Of a DNA stretch of 64,000 bases, positions 24,646 through 37,600 are shown one piece after another. The notes beneath the pieces were generated by a model. It ran no database searches, was not told the origin of the DNA, and saw only the letters and a list, made by a program, of their open reading frames with translations. Position 1 is the first letter of the stretch. The number at the start of each line of letters is the position of its first letter. Source of the DNA: Verticillium longisporum (taxonomy: Eukaryota; Ascomycota; Sordariomycetes; Glomerellales; Plectosphaerellaceae); contig JAETXT010000003.1 in the NCBI GenBank assembly GCA_019188255.1, forward strand, positions 2,666,001 through 2,730,000. The letters run 5' to 3'. The position numbers and the translations under genes are program-made.

Positions 24646-27600
24646 ATGGACCCCCTCTCGATTGCTGCCTCGACGGTCCCCTTGCTGGAGGCTGCTGGCT
24701 TTGTAAGTCCACATCTTCAGATGCTCGGCTGAGTCGATTGAGATGTCGGCGCAAGGGCATGAAACACTATGAGCGCCCGGCGCTAAAGGGTTGACAAACA
24801 GATCACCAAGTCCCTCTATAAGCTCGCCAAGTCCTACCGAACGGTGGAAGTCCGTATTGTAGGACTCTGCGAGGAGCTCACCAATCTAACAAACTTTCTT
24901 AATACTGTGGACAAGACTTTGAGGAGATATGGTACCCTGGACTTTGCTCTCGTGGAGAAGGAGCTGTGGCGGGAGATTGACCAGTCGTTGGTCAACTGCG
25001 AGCTGTCGCTGAACGACCTGAAGAAACTGGTCGAGAGGATCAAGAGGCACGCCCACACGAAGGGCTTTGCCTGGAAAACTCGAACGGTAGCGGACCTGGC
25101 CGTTTACGATGGCGAGCTGGCTGCGTTCAGAGACAAGATCCACAAGTCCAACTGGGCTCTGCAGACCATTCTCAGTACTATCAACGTGTTCGTATGATCC
25201 CATCTGCGTCTATATGCTAGGCATCTGTCTGTACGCCTTGCTGACAAGAGGTCGCCTCTAGGTCGCTGTCCCTGCGAAGCAACACGTCGCAAGCCAAGAT
25301 CCTGACCGAGCTGAGTACGCTCAAGCTGTCTATTGAAGAAGCACTCCGAGTGTCTCGTCTGCCGGTCGGCGGGTTCTCCCAGCACTTTACCTCTCTACCT
25401 GATGCCCGTCTAGCTCAGAATCTGTGGCACTTGGCCGAGGCGGCAAAACAGTTTCACTCCGCCGCTTCTTCGACTGCTAGTACCGTCAGGGCAGATGACA
25501 GCAATGCTTCCGTCCGCCAGCTCTCCAGGACGGGTTCCAGCCTCGCTGGCGACTTCCCGCCCATCAGACGCCATTGGGTTGAGCAGTGCCTCCGGCAGGG
25601 ACGTTGCCAGTCTCCTGAATTCGCCACGCCTGTTCTTTCCAAAGCAAGGACGAACCCAGAAGAAATAAGCGATCAGAAGAAATGGACTTCAGACTCGCCG
25701 ACCCTGGCGTCAGACTCGGCGCCACAAGTCGTTGAACAACGTCGTTCAGACGAAGATACGGAAGAGGAAGAGGAAGAGGAGGAGGAGGAGGACGACGGCG
25801 AGGACTGTTCAGACATTGACCAGTACTATATCTCTGGCCTCTACGAGCTCGCAAACGAAAGTATCAAAGCTCTCGACTTTGCCAACGCAGCGCGCCTCCT
25901 GAGCCGCTTCCTCTCCAAGGCTACCGCCTCAACCGAGGCGGGCGTCGCGAACAAGCCCACACGCACGACAAAGATCCAGCTCGCCATCTGCCACTTTCTC
26001 GAAGGGTCCTGGCAAAAGGCCGCGCCGCTGGTGACGGAGCTCGCCCGCTCCAAGGCCGGCCGGAACATGGTCGTGTGCAACCTGCTGCACGCCCTGGCCA
26101 TCGCCCACCTCGCCCAGGGCAAGACGGACGAGGCGCTCGCCACCTGCCAGCAGGCCTTCCTCGGCAAGAAGCGACTCTGGAAGAAGCAGGACACCGACGA
26201 GTACTCGGCCGAGTACTACGCCTCGCTCGGCCTCCTTCATGTCGTCTTTGACGCCTCCGACGACCCGATCCGAGCGGAGATCTTCAAGCGTCAGCTCCCC
26301 GCCGACTTTGACTATCATCACTTCCCCGACCCGCGGCTCTTTGTCGCTCAGCACCAGACCCTCCTCAGGGCTTTGTTCCTGCTTCCACCGGGCGAGACTG
26401 CCACGCCGCTCGTCTTCGAAGGCAGCCCTGAGCCCGGCAAGCGCGTCAGGGGTTCGAGGCGGGGCGGTAGCTCGCAGGATGTCTCGACCATCGAGACGGA
26501 AGCGATTCCCTTTCGCGGTGACGCCGACGACGAACTCTCGCCAATATCACCCCAGGCCGTCAAGAGGGGTATCAACCGCATCTTCGGACGCATGATCCGG
26601 CGCACGTCGAGAGAGGCGCTCGACAGCCCCGGCAGTCCGAAGCCGGACTCATTCCACTCAAACGGTCTCACGCGCCATCGGGCCAAGCCAGCAAACACGT
26701 GGACAAACACCAAAAAGCTTCGGACGGTCCTCAAGAAGAGACAGGTCGTCAACCCCCCGCAGTGGCGACGACAGGACAGCGCGGAGGGTGAATCGAGCGG
26801 CGGCGAGTCCACGCCGCTGCAGGACGACGCGGCATTCACGACCACGGGACGGTTCTTCTTCGCGGGAGACGAACAACGCGGCGCCCCTGTCTTCCGCGCC
26901 GAGCTCGCGGATACGAGTAGACCGCCAGAACTGGGATGTATGGCCACGATCCCTGCCAAGGCCCTCGAGGAACCGAGCTGGCAGGCATATAACCCGTACC
27001 GGAAGCTCAAAGCCTCGCGGTCCATCAGAAAGGCCAAGTCGAAGCCGAAACCCGCGGTTCAGCTTCAGCCATCACCAACGTCGGGCTCGGCCCCCATGCA
27101 ACGCAGCCTGGAGCAGGTGGCATCCGCCTTTGCGTCCATCGCGGCAGCCAAGGACCCAGACCACCGACACGCCATCCGGCTCCAGCCCGAGATTCTCCCA
27201 CGCGACCTCGCAGCAACGAGCAACGACGTCCAGCTCCTGCGCGACATTGACAATGCCATCAAGTCAATCTCGAGCAAAGAAGCCACAAAGGACGCAGATA
27301 TCGAAGACTCGGGCTACGAATCGGCAGAGAGCTCCTCCCCGCAGAAACTAGCAGAGCCAGAGGCGGACGACTTTTATTCTTCCACTCCGGCCAGAGAAAA
27401 GGGGTTCAATCGTGATGTACCGCAACTGCCACAGCCGGTTCCCTTTGCAAAGACAGGGCCCCCGTCGTCGCCAGCGCAACCGACGGCGAATACGTGGAGT
27501 CCCGGCCTAACGCGCTCGCGAGAACCGCCGCCATCGACGCGTCCGACGACAGATCTCTGGAATTCTGCTTTCATGCAATCCAAAGAACCAGAAAGAACGT

Positions 27601-27845
27601 TCAAGGGACCTATGGAAGAGTATGCAACCAAGAGCACCATCACAAATTTCAGGACACTCGATGAACTTGCGAGATCATACGAGAAACCACGGAGGGCACC
27701 AGACATCTATAGCCAGGGAGGAAACGGCGCGCAGCAAAGGTCGTGGATGCAGTTTTCGGCGCGATATCTGCCTGGAGCGAATAGGGGAGGCTCGAGGACA
27801 CCAATAGGTGCCCTATATCCGAACCTCAGGAGGCCGTGTTCGTGA
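24646..27845 (+). CDS. Fungal STAND-N-type protein with acidic stretch and TPR-like middle
   Basis: Exons 24646–24702, 24802–25191 and 25251–27845 give 1,013 aa. The N-terminus MDPLSIAASTVPLLEAAGF followed by ITKSLYKLAKSYRT and a helical segment is the pattern of the fungal N-terminal domain found on NACHT/STAND and ankyrin proteins. Residues about 310–325 form an acidic run (EDTEEEEEEEEEEDDGED). Then comes a helical repeat region resembling TPRs (ICHFLEGSWQKAAPLV, HALAIAHLAQGKTDEALATCQ). The remaining ~500 residues are disordered, rich in Ser, Pro and Arg. No NACHT or NB-ARC P-loop is seen, so it is not a complete STAND receptor. The second acceptor (25250) sits only about 6 nt from its branch-like CTGAC; it is chosen because the frame then joins. 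Likely an adaptor or scaffold; function unknown. Confidence 0.8.
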
Positions 27846-28183
27846 CAAGGCTGGCGTTGCGGGATGCAGATGCACGTTTTTTCCTAATTTCATCTTGTTG
27901 TTATATGCTCTTGCAGTACACGAAAGTAATGGAATCCTGTCGGCGCATTGAGTTCGCGACGCCTCAAGCATGAATTGTATTCATAATGCAATACATTTAA
28001 TATCAGCTGTATGCCAGATCTGAGTTCCATATCGCCTAGTGATGCAGACCACCGCTCGTAACCAGAGAACCTCATGCTTGCCCGCCCCATCCGTATATAA
28101 ACACCGTCTTCATGCAGTCGTGAATAAGAACAAAGAAACACGATGAAAAAAACTAACCAAATACACCCCATCTCTAGCCAGGT
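27846..28183. other. Spacer between convergent genes
   Basis: A 338-nt intergenic gap holding the 3' ends of the two converging transcripts. No other signal seen. Confidence 0.5.
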
Positions 28184-30063
28184 CTACGGCTCAGCCTCGT
28201 CATCTTCAGAGTTGTCCTCAGTGCCCACCCAGTCGTCGCTTTCGAGACCGCGATTTCGGATGCCCATAGTGCCAAGCCAGCCGAGGAAGGCGATGCCGCC
28301 GAAAACTCCCCAGGCAAGAGCCTCGCCCTTGGGACGAACGTCGATGGCGATCGTGAAGAGTCCGCCTGAAACAAAGGGGCCAATACTGCGGCCAGCAGCG
28401 GACAGAGATTGAGCGATGCCATTGAGAGTGCCGAGAGTGCCATGTGTAGGTGCACAATTAGTAATCTTGATGTGTTAGCCTTGCGTCTCGTGGCATGACA
28501 AGAAAGTGGTATACTGACTAAAAGCATGACGCTCGATAGACCGCCAACGGCGCAGATATTTTTGAAAACCAGAACGGCAATCAGTTCAGCATAGAGCCAT
28601 GCTTGACCGGTTCCAATTCCGAAGAGTGGCTTGTCATCCTTGTAGCCAATCCAGGGCATGAGAAGCATGCTGATGGCGAGTCCCAATAGGGCAATGCGAT
28701 AGCTCCCCAAGTTGCCAAGTTGCGCCTTGAGATGCTGAAAGATGAAAGCCTGGAAGATGATAGTAGCGACACCCGCCGCACTCAGACAGACACCGATCGT
28801 GCTGGGCGACAGATCGCGACCGGTAGGGGTATCGGCGTTGGCGAAAATAGGATACAACCCGTTGAATGATATGTTCGAGAGCTGGAAAACAAGATACGTC
28901 AGAAGAACAAGGATGGTGTTGCGGCTTAGAATCTGGCGCCATGACGTGTGCTCGTCTCCGTGCTTGGCATCCCCATCCGTGCCATCTAGACCAGAGGAAT
29001 GATGCAAAAGGCCTTGGCCCTCTCCGGCGTGCTCTTCGTCGTCCTCTTCGTCGTCCTCGTCGTCGTGCTCCACAACAGCGCGCGATCCTTGGCGAGGCCA
29101 ACGCGAGCTCCAAGAGTTGCGTCGCGGCTCGGACGAGCCCCATGTCTTGGACCAGGCATTTCGTAGCCACTCTGGAATCCAGGCCTCGTGGGCGTCGTCG
29201 TGAGCGCTCTCCAACGTCTCCTCGAACCAGATGCCAACGACAACGACACTGAACAAAAGAAGGCCCGCGCTGATCAGGTTCGGGGCGAGGTAGGGATAGG
29301 TTGGCGTCAGCTTGCCGACGAGAAGGCCTCCGAATGCAGGGCCAGTGATGCCTCCCAGGGAATAGATGACTGGGAGCCAGGTAAAGGCCTTGCTCTGGTT
29401 TGAGCGATCCGTGACCTCGCCCAGCACGGTTGGCACGACGGCAGCATTGCCGTTGAGCATGCCCATGGCCACATGGACGACGATGATCTGCCAGTATGCC
29501 TTGCAGAAGCCGAAGGCCACGAAGCAGCCCATCAACATGAAGGTGCCGAGCACCATGGTCGGTTTTCTCCCCACGACGTCCGACAGGTATCCCCACAGCA
29601 GGTTGGTTGACAGCTGGGCCAGCGCGAAAGATGAGGCCAAGATGCCGACGTACAGGCCTGTTTGCGTCTCGGGGATGTCGGGAAATGACTCGACCATCTG
29701 AGGCAGATAGGGTGATATCGAGTTGAGGGCGGTTTGCTCCGTCAGCGATAGCAAAGCGAGAAGGGCAAGTTGCCGAACGGGCAGCGGGGTCTCCTCATGA
29801 TCATCTTCGGAAACATCTGAGCTCGCGTCGGAGGGTGCGCCCAGCTGGTGCGATTGTTCCATCGGGGTCTTGGGTGGAGGCGTCGGGAAGGTATGGTATC
29901 GATGTGTCGACTGGCGGCGCAATGTCATGGCGCGACGACCGGCCTCGATGTTTCGCAGGGTCGGCATGGGTTCGCCAGCATGAAGCGAACCCGAGGAAAG
30001 GGTTCTCGCAGCGGCAACTGCACGAGCGGCGTCGTTGCGCCCCAGGATATCCGGACGACCCAT
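28184..30063 (-). CDS. MFS transporter (TetA/YCR023C-like)
   Basis: Two exons, 30063–28519 and 28465–28184, with a 53-nt intron (28518–28466; donor GTCAGT, acceptor ATCAAG preceded by a GCTAACAC branch site). The protein has 608 aa. After a disordered N-terminus of about 100 residues come 12 membrane segments. MFS loop motif is seen in GYLSDVVGRKPTMVLG, and a second family block in SLGGITGPAFGGLLVG. The central loop is long and highly charged (EHDDEDDEEDDEEHAGEG) and carries several His, as in vacuolar or organellar exporters of the YCR023C type. Joining the two exons yields TNCAPTHGTLGTLNGIAQSLSAAG, a typical TM10–11 region; reading through the intron would give nonsense. The substrate is unknown. 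It converges with the STAND-N-type gene. Confidence 0.88.
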
Positions 30064-31167
30064 TGCAAGCTCCAGCAAATGGTGTATGGTTGTTGAGAGA
30101 AGATCGGAAAGAAATTTCAGCAGAGAGAGGTTGTCGATGTTGCCGACGGAAGTGAATTGATCGATTCTTTAGCGGGTGGTGACGTAGGGGGGGGGCTAGC
30201 ACAAGCTAGACAATCGAGATCGGCGTCAAGACGGAATCGTGAGGCGAAAGCCCTGGGATGGGAACGCAGTGTTGGTGGGCACTCAAGCGAGTTGCCACAT
30301 GATGGCGACAATGGTAGAGTCTGATGGATCAACTTGTCGTCGTTCGTAAAGGTGAAAAGGTGAAAAGCCAGAAGGACGAGGAATGAAGGCGAGCGAATTC
30401 GCGCGTGCGGGATCTGATCGTGCCTGCCGTACCTTACCTCACTCAGATTGATGGTGGCGGGCAGCAGCGGTCGACCCTCGGTCTTGCCCAGGTCCTTACC
30501 CAGGCTGCCAGGGACTGAGGTCACTGGACGAGGTGCCCGTGTGGCGGGTGCAGCAGGTGCGAGCGGGTTCGGACGCGGGTGGGTGGCACTGGCAGTGGTC
30601 TGGTCAGAAAGCTCCGGCGGCGATGATGTGCAGCGAGAAGCAGCAGATAAGGGCGTGGGGAAAGAACGACTGGGGCTGTCTCCAGTGAGACTCGGCGTAC
30701 CGCCAATGGCTGGTGTGTGCAGCCTCACTTTGCATTCCTGCCTTCTCTCTGCATTCTGCCAGGTGCTTACCTTGCCTCGCGGCGCCTTGCTGACTCTACC
30801 GTTCTTGTTCTTGATCATCACAAGTCCCACAGGTGCTGTCAATGGCACATCCCAGGCAGCGTCAAAACCAGGGCAGAATCACCATCTCAAGGCCGTTGTC
30901 TTTAGATATTTCGCTCACCGCCATCCGTCGGGACCACCGTCACACATGCGCCTTGCTGGCTTGATCACCAGACGACGATTCCATGGACCCGTGACACACA
31001 CTGCTCACCAACTGAGCGAGACTGAGACACACAAGTCATCTTCTTTTTATCTGGTTTCACACATGCCCAGCCAACGAATGAGCCATTTGGTATCAATGTA
31101 TTTATTCTTCTCTTTTTTTGGAATAAAATACAACCCGCTACACCAATGCTATTGACCCGCCCTTGCC
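30064..31167. other. Spacer, promoter of the MFS gene and 3' end of GH105
   Basis: 1.1 kb without a supported gene. Contains GTACCTTACCTCAC near 30427, one of the dispersed ACCT-type boxes. Confidence 0.45.
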
Positions 31168-32286
31168 TCAGTAGTACACGCGCAGGAACTCGACCAGCGC
31201 CATCATGGCCATGGCCTGGCCGTACGGCATGCTCGTCCTCGGAATGTCCTTGTAGTGCTGCAAGTCGTGGCCCATGCCGGTGCCGAACGACGTGTTGAGC
31301 AGCTCGCCCTCGGGGCTGATGTTGTCAATGACAGCGTTGACGGCCTTGATGGCCGTCGCCTCGTACTCCTTGCCAATGTACCTCTTGCGCTGGGCCTTGA
31401 GGATGCCGTAGGCGAAGCCAGCCGTCGCGCTGGCCTCGACGTAGGAGCCCTCGTCCTGGGAGACGTCGAGCAGCGTGCGCCAGAGGCCGTCGGCCTCCTG
31501 CAGCGGCACGAGCGCCGCGGCCTGCGCCTCGAGCGTGTTGAGGAGGTGGTAGCGCAGCGGGTCGTCCTTGGGCAGGCCGAGGAGCTCGACAAACTCGGGG
31601 ATGACAATGGTCAGCCACGCGTTGCCGCGCGCCCAGCGGGCACGCGCAAAGTTGTGGCCGCCGTCGGCAAAGGTCCAGCCGTGGAAGAAGAGGCCCGAGG
31701 GGGCGTCGAAGAGGTACTGCGTGTGCAGGAGGAACTGCCTCTTGGCCTCGGCCACGTACTCGGGTCGGTTGAGGACGAGACCAATCTTGGCCAGGGGCAT
31801 GACGGTCATCATGAGCGTGTCGTCCCAGAGCTGCTCGTCGTTGACCTCGAGGTAGGTCGTGTGCTGCATGCCGCCGTACTTGGTGCGGCCGAGGTCGTGC
31901 ATGGCCCACTCGGCCCAGCTGTCGAGCCACGGCACGTACGTCTGGTTGCCCGTCTTCTCGTAGACAAAGGCCAGGGTCAGAAAGACGGCCATGGTGTTGA
32001 TGTTCTTGCCCTTGTGGCCCTCGTCGAAGCGGTTCTGGAACCAGTCCTCGATGATCTTGAGGAACTCGGCATCGTCGGTCAGCTCATAGTACTTCCAGAT
32101 GCCGTACAGGCCGACACCGTGCGTCCACTCCCAGTCGTTCCAGCCCTTGGTGTCGATGATGCGGCCGTCGGCCAGGGTCATGAGGAACTCGCCGGTCTCA
32201 TCCTTGATGTTGACGAGATCATGGATGAGAGACCGGACCTTGGCGTGGATGTCGGCCGACTTGAGGCCGTGGAGCTCGAGAGGCAT
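31168..32286 (-). CDS. Unsaturated rhamnogalacturonyl hydrolase, glycoside hydrolase family 105
   Basis: One uninterrupted exon of 372 aa. The (alpha/alpha)6-barrel signatures are GWNDWEWTHGVGLYGIWKY near residue 50, DDTLMMTVMPLAK, RARWARGNAWLTIVIPEF and QDEGSYVEASATAGFAYGIL. Family members hydrate and cleave the 4,5-unsaturated galacturonyl residue left at the non-reducing end by pectin or rhamnogalacturonan lyases. There is no signal peptide, so the enzyme is probably cytosolic and acts on imported disaccharides. It complements the pectate lyase 17 kb to the left, but their promoters show no shared element that I can point to. Lack of introns and very GC-rich codons are unlike the multi-exon neighbours, though not proof of transfer. 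GH88 is the nearest alternative family. Confidence 0.88.
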   Translation of the reverse strand: MPLELHGLKSADIHAKVRSLIHDLVNIKDETGEFLMTLADGRIIDTKGWNDWEWTHGVGLYGIWKYYELTDDAEFLKIIEDWFQNRFDEGHKGKNINTMAVFLTLAFVYEKTGNQTYVPWLDSWAEWAMHDLGRTKYGGMQHTTYLEVNDEQLWDDTLMMTVMPLAKIGLVLNRPEYVAEAKRQFLLHTQYLFDAPSGLFFHGWTFADGGHNFARARWARGNAWLTIVIPEFVELLGLPKDDPLRYHLLNTLEAQAAALVPLQEADGLWRTLLDVSQDEGSYVEASATAGFAYGILKAQRKRYIGKEYEATAIKAVNAVIDNISPEGELLNTSFGTGMGHDLQHYKDIPRTSMPYGQAMAMMALVEFLRVYY

Positions 32287-35265
32287 GATGATGGGGGGAT
32301 TAGGGATTGGCGGTTTGCAGTGATTGGTTTTTGTTTGTAGCGAGTCTCTCTGTACTCTTTCTTCCTCAATGCGTTTCAGCTTTGGGGAGACAAGAATGTT
32401 CTCTTTGGTCTATCATTGTCGATGTCAAAACATGAAGACTGGATGCGTGGCGATTGGCCTTGAGGCCCTCGCCGTTCCATAGAGAAGAACTCACCTCGTA
32501 ACGACGTTTCTCACAATGACGGCATCAAACACGTTACAACCTTCCGATATCAGGAAAGAAGGGTGGGCAAGGAAAAAAGATTCGGCTTCTCGGCACAAGT
32601 TTCGTCGACGTGTCTGGACAGATTCGAGGAGAGCACGCGCCGGCAGGACGGCACCGGCTCAATGCAGCAGGCTCGTCAACCTTTATGAACATGCCCCGAC
32701 TTTGGCGAGTCTGGGGGTGAGGGGCAAGTCGAGACCCCTCCTTCTCGGGGGGATGGGCAATTGGCGTGCGAGTGGGGAGGCCCTCGGACTGATGCAGGCC
32801 GAGTGGGCGACGCCTCGCCGCCCCCTGGTGCACCACTTACGTCCTAGTATTTGCACTTGGCTAGTGCATTCACGCCCAAGCCACGGGACTTCCGGTCTCC
32901 TCTCTTCGTGCTACCGAGCCTTGGGGGGCAGGCCAAGACGGACGACATGACCAGAAGGTCACTGGCCGGATGGCCGTTGCAATTCATTTCGGCATGAATT
33001 GTTATGCACCGGCTATTCTCGCCAATGAGAGAACGATGCAAATGCCCCCCAAATAGAGGATCCCCCCCTAAGTCCCCCCGAAGCCCCAAGTTTTTACCCC
33101 TCGTTTTCTCTCTCCGTGGGGGTCTAATGAAAGCTCGGTGTGGAAAACTCCACGATGTCCACTGCATTTCCCCTCATCTCCTCACCATCTGGTACATTGG
33201 TCCAGTAAAAAAGCATTTGTCTCCCCCACCCTCTAGCCCCATCGGGGAAAGGTTGTGGCTCATGCTCAGCCACATGAGCACCAGCGACGACGGAGATGCC
33301 CCAAGGTTCTCTCTTTTTCCCACTCAACAGCACGGTACATAAGTATCCCTCTTGTGCTGCCCCTTTCTTTCATCGCATTTCGCCAGGACTTGGTCAATGA
33401 GTCTCCGGTTGTCGGTAGTTTGTTGGCGGATGCTTTACACGGGATCATGTGGCTTCCGGCGACTTTGGACGCAAGAACACTTTGTATGGCCTGGAGTGAC
33501 TGGACAAAACCGCCCATGATCCGTCTCCTCTGTCCGTCTTCGAAGCAACTCAGCACGGGTGATGCCGAAAGGCTGGCGATACACCTCTGTCAGCCTCTTT
33601 TCATATGGACAAACTTACGGCTGAGGTTGAGTTCGATTGGCAATTCGTGAACCAAGGCGTGCTTTCATTCGAAGCGATGAACCGATGGGACGAGCAATCT
33701 TCTCCTCCTCCAGGTTGCAAGATCATTTTGTGCTCGAGACCACCGACACGGGAAAGTCACGGCAGTCCCGACGGGAAGTATCCAACAACACCCAACACAG
33801 CTCCGTCAAGGCGTGGAAAGTGGGCATCGTGCCATTACATACCTAGGTACCACTTACCTCAGCTACGGACCATGTCTCTCGTGTTGATGTGAAAGGACGC
33901 CCTCCGCCACGTCGGAGCAGGGTAGATACTCCGCGATCCGGCCGAAAGAGATTCAAAGAGCCCCAGTCGGCCATGGCACGCGACTGGCTCGGGTAAACGG
34001 TCTTTGGTTCTCGTTAGGTCTAGCGTGCCATCGCTGCGCTGAACCGCTCAGCGTAACAGCGAGCGGCCATCGGTCCTTGGCCGACTCCGATGCGCTTGGA
34101 ATCTGAAATGGAAAAGAGAGGGATTTCCCAAAATGAGTGACGTTGCATCGAATTGTTCTTGGCACACTGGAATAACGACACAGGAGCCAAGCAAGCCACA
34201 GCCAGCAAAACTGAGCCGGTGGCGTTGATGGCACTGACAACCGAAAAGACCCTAAGAAAAGAGACAGAAGACGCAAGAGAAAATTGGTATAGAAGAGCCA
34301 CGATGACGACGTTGGTCATTTCACTGGTGGAAAGGGTCGGGTCACCAGCCTATGCCGACATCCGACCACTTCACCCTCGCCCGTCAAGCTTCTGCCAAGC
34401 AATCGGCACGGGCACCCTTCCCGCCTAGATTGCTTCCTCTTGTGACCAGGGGCCAGGGGGTGACGGCACAGTCAAAGAGCCGCAGGGCCATCACCAAGAG
34501 CCGCAATTCGGGACAAGAGCCTCAATCCTGGGCATGCCCTCACCACCGTCAACGCACTCACCCATTGGGAGCCCACGGACAGGCGGAAGGGGAGTTGCGG
34601 GAGGAACACCACGATCCGAGAGATCCGATTTCGTTTTCCTGTCAACACGTCTCACACCCTCTACTGACCCGACCTGACGTTACCAGCCGTTGCAGGTTGA
34701 CTCGCCGCTCTGCCCGGTCGACACACCACGACGCATCGTCTGCGAGCTGGGGATCGACACGGCATCCCCGCTGTATTTTCGTCTTCGGCTGAATGATACC
34801 CCTTGTTCCACCGTCGAGTCTCGCTGGGCAGCCAATCCAGCCGTCCGTCCCCAAGTTCTCTATCTCTCTTCATGAGTGAATTAGCTCTATCCCCGCGCGC
34901 AACCCCATGGCACCAGCGAAGAAATCTGGAGTCGCTCGTCTCCAGACCCATACCGTCCACGCTGCACTCGGGTTAATGTCACTGCCAGCGCTATGCCTCT
35001 CTTCGATTAGATTCGCATCCAGGGCGGCCATGGAACGGGGTGGTTGATTTGTTTAAAAGACGCTGGCAAGCCCATGCCCACTTTGATAATTTTGTTTAAT
35101 GAGCAGGACTTTGACAGTTGAGGAATACAATCGAGGCTTTTTTTTCTGCCTTTCACAAAGTTGAAGACTAGCTTCACTCCTTGACCCAGAAGGATCCCTC
35201 ATCGACAACGCCAATCTCATTTCTGATTTCTCTCGTCGGGTCCACCCTCCACAACTTCGCCCAAC
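32287..35265. other. 3.0 kb spacer without supported genes
   Basis: Only short overlapping frames. G/C homopolymer-rich patch at 33050–33110, an ACCTAGGTACC box near 33841, and a T-rich patch around 35130–35150 before the next gene's leader. Contains the promoters of the two divergent flanking genes. Confidence 0.4.
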
Positions 35266-37047
35266 ATGACCTCCAACGAGGCTGGCGACAACAAGGCCAC
35301 CATTTCTCAGCACGAGGATGGCACAAACCCGGCTGTCAACCCCAGCGCCAGGCCGGACACGATCAACGACGACCCCGAGACCCGGTCCGTCGACATTGAC
35401 ACCAAGCAAGCCAACACGCGTTATGGCGAGATTGACAGGGAGCTCGCCAACTATGTCAACGCTGAGCGTATCGAGATCTCGCCCGAGCGCAGCGACCAGC
35501 TCCGCCGCATGATCGACAAGCGCGTCCTCATCGTCATGATCTTGACGTACTTCCTCCAGGCCATCGACAAGGGCACCATGTCCTTCTCCTCCATCATGGG
35601 ACTCCCCGAGGACACTGGCCTGGTGGATGCCGAAGGCAAGCTGGAGCAGTCGGTACGTTGTTACAGCATCATACTGAAATCCCTCTTCCATTCACATTGC
35701 TAACGCCGCGGGGGCATTCGTAGTACTCCTGGCTGACGACGTGTATCTACATTGCCGTCCTCGTCGTCGAATACCCCCAGAACTGGCTCATCGCCCGCGT
35801 CCCCATCGCCAAGTACCTCAGCTTCTGCATCGTCGCCTGGGGCATCACGCTCGCGTGCCACGCCGCCTGCACCAGCTTTGAGGGCCTGCTCGTCGTCCGC
35901 ACGCTGCTCGGTATCTTCGAGTCGGTCTGCCAGCCTGCTTTCGTCATCCTGTCCGGCATGTGGTACCGCCGTGAGGAGCAGGCTTCTCGCGTGACGTACT
36001 GGTACGCGCCCACTCTCCCATCCCCCATCTGCCTTTTTTTCTCTTTTCTCGCTCGCTAACAAAAGGGGGTCCTCCAGGTACATGATGAACGGCGCGCAGC
36101 AGATTGTCGGCGGCCTGCTCGCCTACTGCTTCAGCCTCATCAAGACGGGCCCGCTCGCGTCGTGGCAGTGGCTCTTCCTCACGTACGGCGTCATCTCGGT
36201 CGTCTTCGGCCTCTGGGTGGGCTTCTGGATGCCCGACTCGCCGATGCGCGCGCACTGCTTCACGGAGGCGGAGAAGCACGAGATGGTCGAGCGCGTGCGC
36301 GACAACCAGACGGGCATCCAGAACAAGACGTTCAAGCGGCACCAGTTCGTCGAGGGCCTCACGGACCCGCAGGTCTGGGGCTACTGCGGCATCGCCTTCT
36401 GCACGACGCTGCCGACGTCGGGCCTCGGCGCCTTTGCCAACATCATCATCAAGTCGTTCGGCTTCAGCCTCATCGAGACGCAGCTGCTGGCCATGGTGCT
36501 GGGCTTCTACATCATCATCGTGCTGCTGAGCTCCGTGTGGCTCGCCAAGCGCTACAGCCAGAACCTCTGGATCATGCTCGTCTACTGCCTGCCCTCGTTC
36601 GCCGGCACGGCCGTGCTCATGACGGTGCGCAAGGGCAGCATGGGCACCAACGTCGGCCTGCTCATCTCGTACTACATCACCCTCTCCTTCTGGGCCGCCC
36701 AGACGCTCGCCCTGTCCCTCATCTCGCGCAACATTGCCGGCCAGACCAAGAAGACGGTCGCCGTCGCCATGAACTTTATCTTCTGGGCCGCCGGCAACGC
36801 CGTCGGGCCCCAGGTCTTCCTCCAGCGCGACCAGCCCCGCTACTTGATCGCCTTTTCCACCCACATGGGCTGCTACAGCCTGCTCGTCGTCATCATCATC
36901 GCCCTGCGCTTCCACCTCGTCCGCCAGAACAAGAAGAGAGACGAGCTGGCCGCGTCGGGCGTCGCCGAGGCGAGCCCCGACTTTACGTCCCACGCCTACG
37001 AGGATCTCACGGACAGGGAGAACCTGGCGTTCCGCTACGTGTTCTAG
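35266..37047 (+). CDS. MFS permease of the allantoate/anion (Dal5) family
   Basis: Exons 35266–35652, 35724–36001 and 36078–37047 (introns 71 and 76 nt) encode 544 aa. The family start of the membrane core, MIDKRVLIVMILTYFLQAIDKGTMSFSSIMG, follows a hydrophilic N-terminus of about 85 residues. Further motifs are VEYPQNWLIARVPIAKYLS, RTLLGIFESVCQPAFVILSGMWY and FWMPDSPMRAHCFTEAEK. Twelve membrane segments can be placed. Dal5-family permeases import allantoate, ureidosuccinate, nicotinate, pantothenate, biotin precursors or other organic anions, so the substrate cannot be named. The frame is complete through very GC-rich sequence and needs no correction. Confidence 0.9.
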
Positions 37048-37600
37048 ACTGGAGCAGTACGGGATTGAATTTTTTTTCCTTTTTTGGAATTTTGTAGCGC
37101 GCGCATTGCTGGAGCGAGAACCTAGACGGAGTGGGATGGTGTTGTGTGTACGACCATGGTAGAAAGTGGTTCCCGCATCGCTGGAAGCAACGGGACGCGG
37201 TAGTGATAGAGGGCGTTTTGTGAGCGCAGTCATGACATGATGAATTCAATGGTTCTTCTCTTCTATGATTGATGTTACCCATGCACAATGCCAAGCTTGG
37301 GATCTCCTTGATTTTCGACGGTACGCATGCCGATCATCTTCATAGTGGTGATTTGATCGTAGGGTAACCTTGCCCGGCATCGGCATGCATCACGAGAGAA
37401 ATAGAGATGATGGTCTTGAGCGACCTATATGGGCATTGAGTAAAAAAAGCTTCGCCGTCAACGCCGCAAATTCGATTTCAGACCAAATGACAACCAAGAC
37501 CTACTCATATCTTCACATTGCTGCGCATGTCAGCCATCTCACTTCAGCCAGCCACCAAGTCCATCATGTTACACCAAGCTGCGCCAAACAAGACCGCTCC
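37048..37600. other. Spacer between convergent genes
   Basis: Shared 3' region of the Dal5-family gene and the 183-aa gene. No further signal seen. Confidence 0.5.
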
